A stretch of 64,000 bases of DNA from contig CM059196.1 in the NCBI GenBank assembly GCA_030323885.1, forward strand, positions 41,075,798-41,139,797. The letters are read 5' to 3'. Made by a program: the position numbers and the translations under genes. The stretch is from Branchipolynoe longqiensis. Taxonomy: Eukaryota; Annelida; Polychaeta; Phyllodocida; Polynoidae. Numbering within the stretch: position 1 is the first letter of the stretch; each line of letters begins with the position of its first letter. The notes below the pieces were generated by a model. The model saw only the letters and a list, made by a program, of their open reading frames with translations. It made no database searches and had not been told where the DNA came from. Shown in pieces: positions 58,187-64,000 of the stretch.

Positions 58187-58246
58187 ATGAGTGCGGAAAG
58201 AAGACTGAGGATTACCATCTTGAGTGTCGTCTGCTGTGTGAATGCG
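58187..58246 (+). CDS. First coding exon: signal-peptide-like, downstream exons not found
   Basis: ATG (context AACGATGAG) opens 20 codons: MSAERRLRITILSVVCCVNA. Basic n-region, hydrophobic core and small residues at the end look like a secretory signal peptide. The exon ends exactly at GCG|GTAAGTG, a near-ideal donor, phase 0. An A-rich leader and CpG-rich DNA lie upstream. No partner exon could be identified to the right edge, so the rest of the protein is unknown. It could be a chance ORF, but start, signal and donor together are persuasive. Confidence 0.55.
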
Positions 58247-58760
58247 GTAAGTGACTTAAAACTTAGTCATATTGTGTTATTGTATCTAAGAACTCCTTAG
58301 TGAATGCCATTTCGACTGTGTTGCTTTCTGATCGGAAACTGAGTTTTCAGATTCCAGTCGAGTAAAGATGGGAAACTGACTGAAGAATTGGGAATAGGGT
58401 ATAACTTATGGAGTGGGATTCAAGATAACAATTCTTCAATATCTGACCTTATATCTGCCCCTCACCTAGAACGATACGGTTTAATTTAAGAAAGTCGTGC
58501 TATATAAAGTGGATATACCATTTCAAAACTACTAAAAATCCTATGTTGAAGCATTAAGCATGTACCCTGATATTGAATATAACTTATAAGAAGTTCAGAT
58601 AAGTTATTTCCTAGACAATTTCAAATGAACATATATGCGTGATGACACCATATATATGGGTGTTACATTATAAATATTATATTATGTATATAATATTTGA
58701 TATATTATATATGTATTAGATATTATAATATATATATATATATTAAATTATGTATGTATT
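58247..58760. other. Probable intron, nothing recognised
   Basis: AT-rich, with TATATAA-type runs near 58660-58750. Confidence 0.45.
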
Positions 58761-58940
58761 GTCGTGGGGGTGATGAAAATGGGAAATATTGTGCCTAGAG
58801 CGGGACTCGAACCCACATCTCTTTGCATTCCGGGCCAGTGTGCTAACCATTACACCACCTAAGCTCCCTGAGATCAACACACTACCCATGCCTACCTGTC
58901 TATGTGGTTACTTGCCTGAGAGGTCAGTGCAGCCTACTAC
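58761..58940 (-). mobile_element. tRNA-headed SINE C, copy 1
   Basis: Minus strand: head GCTTAGGTGGTGTAATGGTT (A box) and GGGTTCGAGTCCC (B box), then GGCACAATATTTCCCATTTT. Anticodon arm is not tRNA-like enough for a functional tRNA. Confidence 0.8.
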
Positions 58941-59080
58941 ACTCATCCCCCTGGAATTATAAGTATTTTAATGCTTACAATTACATACATACAGGCAATG
59001 CACTAACACATACATACGCAGGGTAGGTTCAACAACCATACAGGCCAAAGCTTGTACAGGATCATGATCACAGCACCAGT

Positions 59081-59260
59081 GTCGTGGGGGTGATGAAAAT
59101 GGGAAATATTGTGCCTAGAGCGGGACTCGAACCCATATCTCTTTGCATTCCGGGCCAGTGTGCTAACCATTACACCACCTAGGCTCCGTGAGATCAACAC
59201 ACTACCCACGCCTACCTGTCTATGTGGTTACTTTCCTGAGAGGTCAGTGCAGCCTACTAC
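59081..59260 (-). mobile_element. tRNA-headed SINE C, copy 2
   Basis: About 97% alike to copy 1 and in the same orientation 320 bp away; differences include GGGTTCGAGTCC to ATGGGTTCGAG context. Its translation is the small minus ORF at 59003-59209. Confidence 0.8.
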
Positions 59261-60230
59261 AGTATTATAGTATTATAATATTATAAAGTGTATATATTAT
59301 AGAAACCTATACAATCCATCTCTTGATGTAATTAGCTACACTTATTTACAATTAACCACAATTCTAAAACGAATGGAGACGAAATGGAGACCATAACCGC
59401 TGTCCATTTTTTTTTGGCAACAATTAACAGTTTCCCATTTCCTCCACCATACAAAATATACTTCGGTCTTTCTAATTGACTAATTTGACTGTTACTCCTT
59501 GATTCAAATATTCTTCATGAAGCATGCAGCCACTAGTAATTGTAGCAGGATTAAAAAAAAAAATTCGCCATAGAAACTCATTGGGGGCCTTCTGTAATAC
59601 TCCTCCATTAAACCGACAGCCATTTCCTTGTAAGTTGCTTAAAATGCTCGCTATCAAAAGTCAGACCTTGGAATGGATAGACGCGAGTCATAGAGGACAG
59701 AGGGAAACCCCTCCAAACTCATAAATTTCCCAGCACACTTCCAAGAACTTCATGATTCTTTTTCATACATCATCTCTGTTCACACTTCTCTTCTCTAATG
59801 AGAGACCATTCAAATTAACTTTATGAATCTTTTTCATAGCAGTATGATCTCTGTTCACACCTCTCTTCTCTCATTACTCGCGGGCACAAAATACATGGAA
59901 GCTGACTTGGGACAAAGGACATGACTTTTGGGTGCAGCTCCCTGGTGGCATTACACATGATTCATTGTGGAGGCTGAGAAGCCCCGGCCGACATAAGGTC
60001 ATGCACTGATGATAACATTATGAGTGTGAGATGGTAGATGCGACATATGGACAATTAGCAATGAGATAATCAACATTTGCATAATAACATGATAGCAGAT
60101 TCAGAAACAATATAGCATATTAATTAACAAGTAAAATTCACAATAATGAGTTCAACGTGAAATGTCAATTGCTCGGGTGTCAATTGGTGATTGTCATTTT
60201 TTCTTCTTTGAGTGTTTTTAATCATTTTTG
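59261..60230. other. Intergenic, nothing recognised
   Basis: One direct repeat (CTCTGTTCACACCTCTCTTCTCT, 59774-59880). No supported gene. Confidence 0.45.
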
Positions 60231-60236
60231 TTTATT
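60231..60236 (-). terminator. Candidate polyadenylation signal AATAAA
   Basis: AATAAA on the minus strand begins 17 bases after the stop codon at 60253, as expected for the 3' end of the exon just described. Confidence 0.4.
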
Positions 60237-60252
60237 CATTTGATTGGCTGTG

Positions 60253-60671
60253 CTAATCAATCGGCAGGCGAGGGTGGGTGGGTGAAGACAGGTAATAGTA
60301 GTGTTCAGTCCGGAGCACTGTTTGAGACTGACCATCCATGTGTGGGAGAGATGGTCTCCAGATAGTGTTGTGATTTGATTGGTCAGTTGGGTTGTGTTGT
60401 GATTGGCTGAGAGCTGGGGGAGGGGGCAGCGTGGCGCACACAGGTACACCCCCCTCCCACTTGGAGGTGTAGCCCCACCCCTTGGAAGCCCCCCCCCCTT
60501 CAGTATCAGGGGTGGGAAGCCCCAGAAGTTTCGCCATCCCTGTTCCCAGCAATGAACCCAAATGAGCGTCTCTGCTCATTCCCGACAATTCGCGACCAAT
60601 GAACCTAAATATCTCCCCGTACAGCTTCATAGCAGAAGCATCTTGTTCTGTACACAGATTCGTCTTCAGGG
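60253..60671 (-). CDS. Probable 3'-terminal exon of a minus-strand gene
   Basis: A strong acceptor TTTATTTTCTCAG precedes 60671. Two bases complete a codon, then 139 codons run to a stop at 60253: LKTNLCTEQDASAMKLYGEI, a helical stretch (FRFIGRELSGMSRDAHLGSL, LGTGMAKLLGLPTPDTE), then Gly/Pro/Gln-rich low complexity. AATAAA (minus strand) lies at 60231-60236, just after the stop. Upstream exons should lie to the right; only a weak candidate was seen (63701-63762). The protein is not recognised. Confidence 0.5.
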
Positions 60672-61063
60672 CTGAGAAAATAAATCCGATTTTCAGCGGA
60701 TTTCCAATTTATTTCTTTGGTCATTAGGGTCACTCTCCACATATATTTAGTGCTGAAAAAAATCAAGAGTCATATTTATGTTTTTGTTATTGTTCCCCAC
60801 ATCCTGACTCTCTGACATTATATGATTTGTTCAGTGATGACGGCTTACATCGTTAGTGATAATTACAACTACCATTCTCTAGCAGTCGTAACCTGACCAA
60901 AGCCTAGAACTGACCATAGATAACTTTCACGCACGAGTTAGTTTCAAAACATGCACAATTATTTTTATTGTAATATATATAATTTTAATCAATGAATGAA
61001 GTAAATTATGTCACTACCAGGGCATTGGACCAGTTACTTACACAATTTATGCTTGGGTTGGTT

Positions 61064-61356
61064 ACTTGTTGGAGTTTTACGTCCTGGCAACATCTAATGG
61101 CCGGTACACACCTACCGTTTGTGCGCGCACACCTCCCGTTTCGCGCACAAAAATCGCTAGGTGTGCGCCCCCCACGCACACCTAGCGATTGCGATTCGCG
61201 CATAAAACTAAGTTTTTAGTGCTAAAGGCGGCCGTTTACGATTGCGATTCGCAATTCGAAAAACGAATCGGCCCGTTTTCAGTTTTAAGCGGGTCGGGTC
61301 GAGTCGTAAACGGTAGGTGTGCACCGGCCATTAGGTAATATCAGGACGGGATTTAT
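61064..61356 (-). mobile_element. SINE A 3' end split by a MITE
   Basis: SINE tail at 61064-61094 and body fragment at 61334-61356 are separated by the TIR element at 61095-61333. Confidence 0.75.
61095..61333. mobile_element. TIR element (TAATGGCCGGTACACACC)
   Basis: Ends TAATGGCCGGTACACACCTA and inverse, 239 bp apart, rich in CGAATCGC-type motifs. Inserted in SINE A sequence. Confidence 0.82.
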
Positions 61357-61391
61357 ATTTGGGAGATATGCATAGATATAATGCATGTCAA

Positions 61392-61928
61392 TAGACTACA
61401 TCACGGTTCCAGCGGCGTGGTGCATTGTGGGATGCATCAGAGCAAAACAACCCCCCCAAAAGCAGTCTCAGCTCTTGTTTGAAACATAGAATACCAACTA
61501 AAAAAATATATATAATAAATTCAGATATTAATCTTTTATCCAGCATTGCATTTACATCAATATAATCAGGACATCTTATGCCATGTGCATTTAGATTTAG
61601 ATAGATCTAGGCACTCAGACTAGTGTTAGGGCCATAGCCAGAGTACTCAATGCATTGTCAATGGCAGTGAGCAACCTCCATATAGAAAAAGTAAAATATT
61701 GATAAAACCACACCACCTAGAGACAAACTGCTTGGAACACATACAGAAAACATGTTTATCAAAAAGATTATATTAAATTGATAAGGTTAGGGTTTTGGAT
61801 TTCTATTGATTTTGAATAAAACTGATGCTTTTCACTGCGCGTATAGGCAAACTGAATGGCCGTACGCCGTTGCTTTGCTCCCAATGCCGTTTTCAGCGCA
61901 TGCGCAGTCGGAACCGTGATCTAGTTTA
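61392..61928. mobile_element. TIR element family E, chimeric with family C
   Basis: Left end TAGACTACATCACGGTTCC and right end CGGAACCGTGATCTAGTTTA. The middle (61640-61865) is family C sequence (TGTCAATGGCAGTGAGCAA). Confidence 0.75.
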
Positions 61929-62042
61929 TACAGCTGTGCATCAGAGAACTGTAATTGTTGGGTTGAGAATGTTTTCAGTGTTTGCCTTCACTTAGCCGAT
62001 GTGAGGGGTTGAATGGGTCACGTAAACAGCGTAATATATGTT

Positions 62043-62228
62043 TTGTTTGTTGTTGTTTTATGTTCTAGCAACATCTAAGGTCATATCAGGATGGGTACCG
62101 ACTTGGAACAGTGAGCACTCATGGTGACTTTATAGTTACCCCACTGGGAAATGAGGTCACTGGCACCATGACCTGATATCCCACTCAGTCACATTATCCT
62201 GACACTGAGCCAACCAGTCCTTGCCCTT
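62043..62228 (-). mobile_element. SINE A 3' half
   Basis: Tail and lower body, GGACATAAAAC-like end, minus strand. Confidence 0.75.
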
Positions 62229-62654
62229 TAGAGCGTAATAGAGGACGGGTTGGGTTAACCGCGCATGAATTTTGATGATAACTGTATCTCTGATTGCATA
62301 ATAGGCAAGGTGTGTAAAAAATCCATGAAAAACTAAGCGTGTCTGGGGGCATGCCTCCGTAGAAATCGTTTAAGACCTATAATAAAAATGGCGCAATCTG
62401 GCACCTACTTGGACACATCTTGGCTTTGAAATTCCAACTGTTTTAAGACTTCAAGACTAACAAATAATTAAAACTAAATTTTGTTTGCAGACAGGATTTA
62501 TTCCCCACTGATTTGGAAACTGTTTTCGCTGAAATCAGCGATTTCGCTGAGAAATGGGATCCCTGGAATTTATTTGCATCCCATATATTGAACCATATGA
62601 AACAACTGGGTTCCTGATCCTCGATGCTTTAAACATCACCACCGACATCATTCT
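62229..62654. other. Intergenic, nothing recognised
   Basis: No repeat or gene supported. Confidence 0.4.
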
Positions 62655-62943
62655 GTTGGGTTCGTGGGTTCGAACCCTGATCGAGTCAAACAAATGATTT
62701 AAAAATTGACACTTGTCACGTACTAGCCAGACACTATTAGGCATTATTATTATAGGGCAAGGACTGGTTGAATCAGTGTCAGGATAATGTGACTGAGTGG
62801 GATATCAGGTCATGGTGCTGGTGGCCTGGTCTCCCAATGGGGCAGCACTATAAATTCACCATGAATGCGCACTGTCACAAATCATTACCTGTCCTGATAT
62901 GACCTTAGATGTTGCTAGGACGTAAAACAACAGCAAACAAACA
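62655..62943 (+). mobile_element. SINE A lacking A box
   Basis: Starts at the B box (GGTTCGAACCC) and runs through the body to GGACGTAAAACAACAGC. Confidence 0.8.
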
Positions 62944-63060
62944 TCATTCTGTTGCCGTCCACAGGGTGTTATAAAATGACACTGGCCGACGACTACGAGG
63001 TAATCTAATCTAAGCTGCATGAACAAAGCTCCCGCTGCACGCTAATTAGTGCACCAACTA

Positions 63061-63545
63061 TAGTCTACATCACGGTTCCAGTGGCGCAGTGCATTGTGGG
63101 ATGCATCAGAGCAAAACAAACCCATGAGAAGCACATGGCACATGCTATTACACTGGGTGCAGCTATGAAATGTGCTAGTTTCAGCTCATCTCAGCTCTTG
63201 TTTGAAACATAGAATACCAACTAAAAAAGTATATATAATAAATTAAGATATGAATCTTTTATCCAACATTGCATTTACATCAATATAATCAGCACATCTT
63301 ATGCCATGTGCATTTAGATTTAAACAAATCTAGGCACTCGGACTAGTGTTAGAACCATAGACAGAGTCAGTTTTATTTATTTTATTCATGTTTTTATTTA
63401 TATTCTATGGTTAATGACATATGTAGAAATAGAAAATGAGTAGGGTTAATCAGATATTGGTTATATATTTCTTTGAAACTAATTTTTGTTGACACATTTG
63501 ACATTTTACTATTTAGGACAACAATTACTTAGGCTATGGAAATAT
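63061..63545. mobile_element. Family E element, truncated
   Basis: Left end TAGTCTACATCACGGTTCC and an interior matching the right half of 11440-12182. The other end is missing. Confidence 0.75.
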
Positions 63546-63700
63546 ATGTTAATACATAGTGCCTGAGATTATGACACAATGTTCCTTTATAAGAGACAGT
63601 TAATGTTTGGTGAAGTGTTCACTCTATGCAGCAGTAAGGGTGCAAGTGGAGGAGAAGGACATTTTTAATATATATATTTATTGTAACTGTCTGCAACTAC

Positions 63701-63762
63701 CTGTTACCACAGGACCGATGGGCAAGCACACCCAGCCACTCTGCACACATTATGGACACCAC
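63701..63762 (-). CDS. Weak candidate exon upstream of the 60671 exon
   Basis: Acceptor CCCTGCTGCAG, an open frame reading VVSIMCAEWLGVLAHRSCGN, and donor AACAG|GTAGTT. It ends in phase 2, while the terminal exon needs phase 1, so a join would need another exon between. Low confidence. Confidence 0.18.
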
Positions 63763-63847
63763 CTGCAGCAGGGGTTGAGTGACAGCAGCCCCTATTAGGG
63801 TGTCGCCCCACCAGGCTGTAGAGGGTGTGATATATGCGTAATAGACT

Positions 63848-63869
63848 TCTAGACGTCTAGACGTCTAGA
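63848..63869. repeat. Perfect 22-bp palindrome of TCTAGACG repeats
   Basis: Three tandem TCTAGA blocks separated by CG form a perfect palindrome near the right edge. Confidence 0.85.
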
Positions 63870-64000
63870 CACATCTGTAATATATGCAAATGAGATGACG
63901 TCATGGAAAAGTTTGTCCAGCTATGGTTTGAGCCCTGGAGGGGATTAAAGTCATTCAGTATCCAGAAGTCAAAGTGTTCAGACGTCGTACATTCACAGAG

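Noticed and set aside
58795..58865. tRNA-like sequence with A and B boxes
   Set aside because: Repeated with its flank at 59120; poor anticodon arm; SINE.

Overview
This window is nuclear DNA of an animal. It has one multi-exon gene with GT-AG introns encoding a LIM-domain protein, two gene ends recognisable at the right side, and a dense nested mosaic of transposable elements. The mix of DIRS-type tyrosine-recombinase retrotransposons, modular tRNA-headed SINEs with CAAA-type tails, many TIR/MITE families and simple repeats suggests a marine invertebrate, perhaps a mollusc or another lophotrochozoan. That placement is inference only; nothing here fixes the species.

Region 1 (1-19400): a minus-strand gene starts at 18462 and runs off the left edge. 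Eight coding exons (18462-18073, 12518-12387, 8964-8879, 7720-7534, 5467-5219, 3094-2833, 1609-1434, 370-266) join with consistent phase into 529 codons: an N-terminal LIM zinc finger, an acidic/basic linker, a Pro/Met-rich segment and a charged helical segment. Its introns carry MITEs, SINEs, minisatellites and a short array of partial copies of exon 2 that keep their splice donors.

Region 2 (19400-31800): intergenic DNA with TIR elements, a 5'-truncated LINE (about 23484-25430, minus) with RT and RNase H remnants, and a decayed DIRS-like element (about 27560-29390, minus) interrupted by a 741-bp TIR element.

Region 3 (31800-37200): a second DIRS-like element (plus; RT, RNase H, tyrosine recombinase) split by a 944-bp member of the same TIR family. 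Both TIR insertions have 3-bp CTG or CAG duplications. Satellite-like MITE arrays and inverted repeats follow.

Region 4 (37200-49500): repeats, including SINEs of two types, a MITE carrying a LINE 3' end with a target duplication, nested palindromic MITEs (47323-48524) and minisatellites.

Region 5 (49540-54202): the most interesting structure, a 4.7-kb unit organised A1 - interior - B1 - A2 - B2. The two A copies are 153 bp each and the two B copies about 341 bp each. This is the split-direct-repeat architecture of Ngaro/PAT-type tyrosine-recombinase retrotransposons. Only a fragment resembling a recombinase N-terminus remains inside.

Region 6 (54200-64000): more SINEs and MITEs, a CpG-rich segment leading to a 20-codon signal-peptide-like first exon (58187-58246, plus), and a probable 3'-terminal exon of a minus-strand gene (60671-60253) with an AATAAA just downstream.

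All boundaries were read by eye. Exon joins rest on splice consensus plus phase, and repeat families were recognised by comparing copies within the window.
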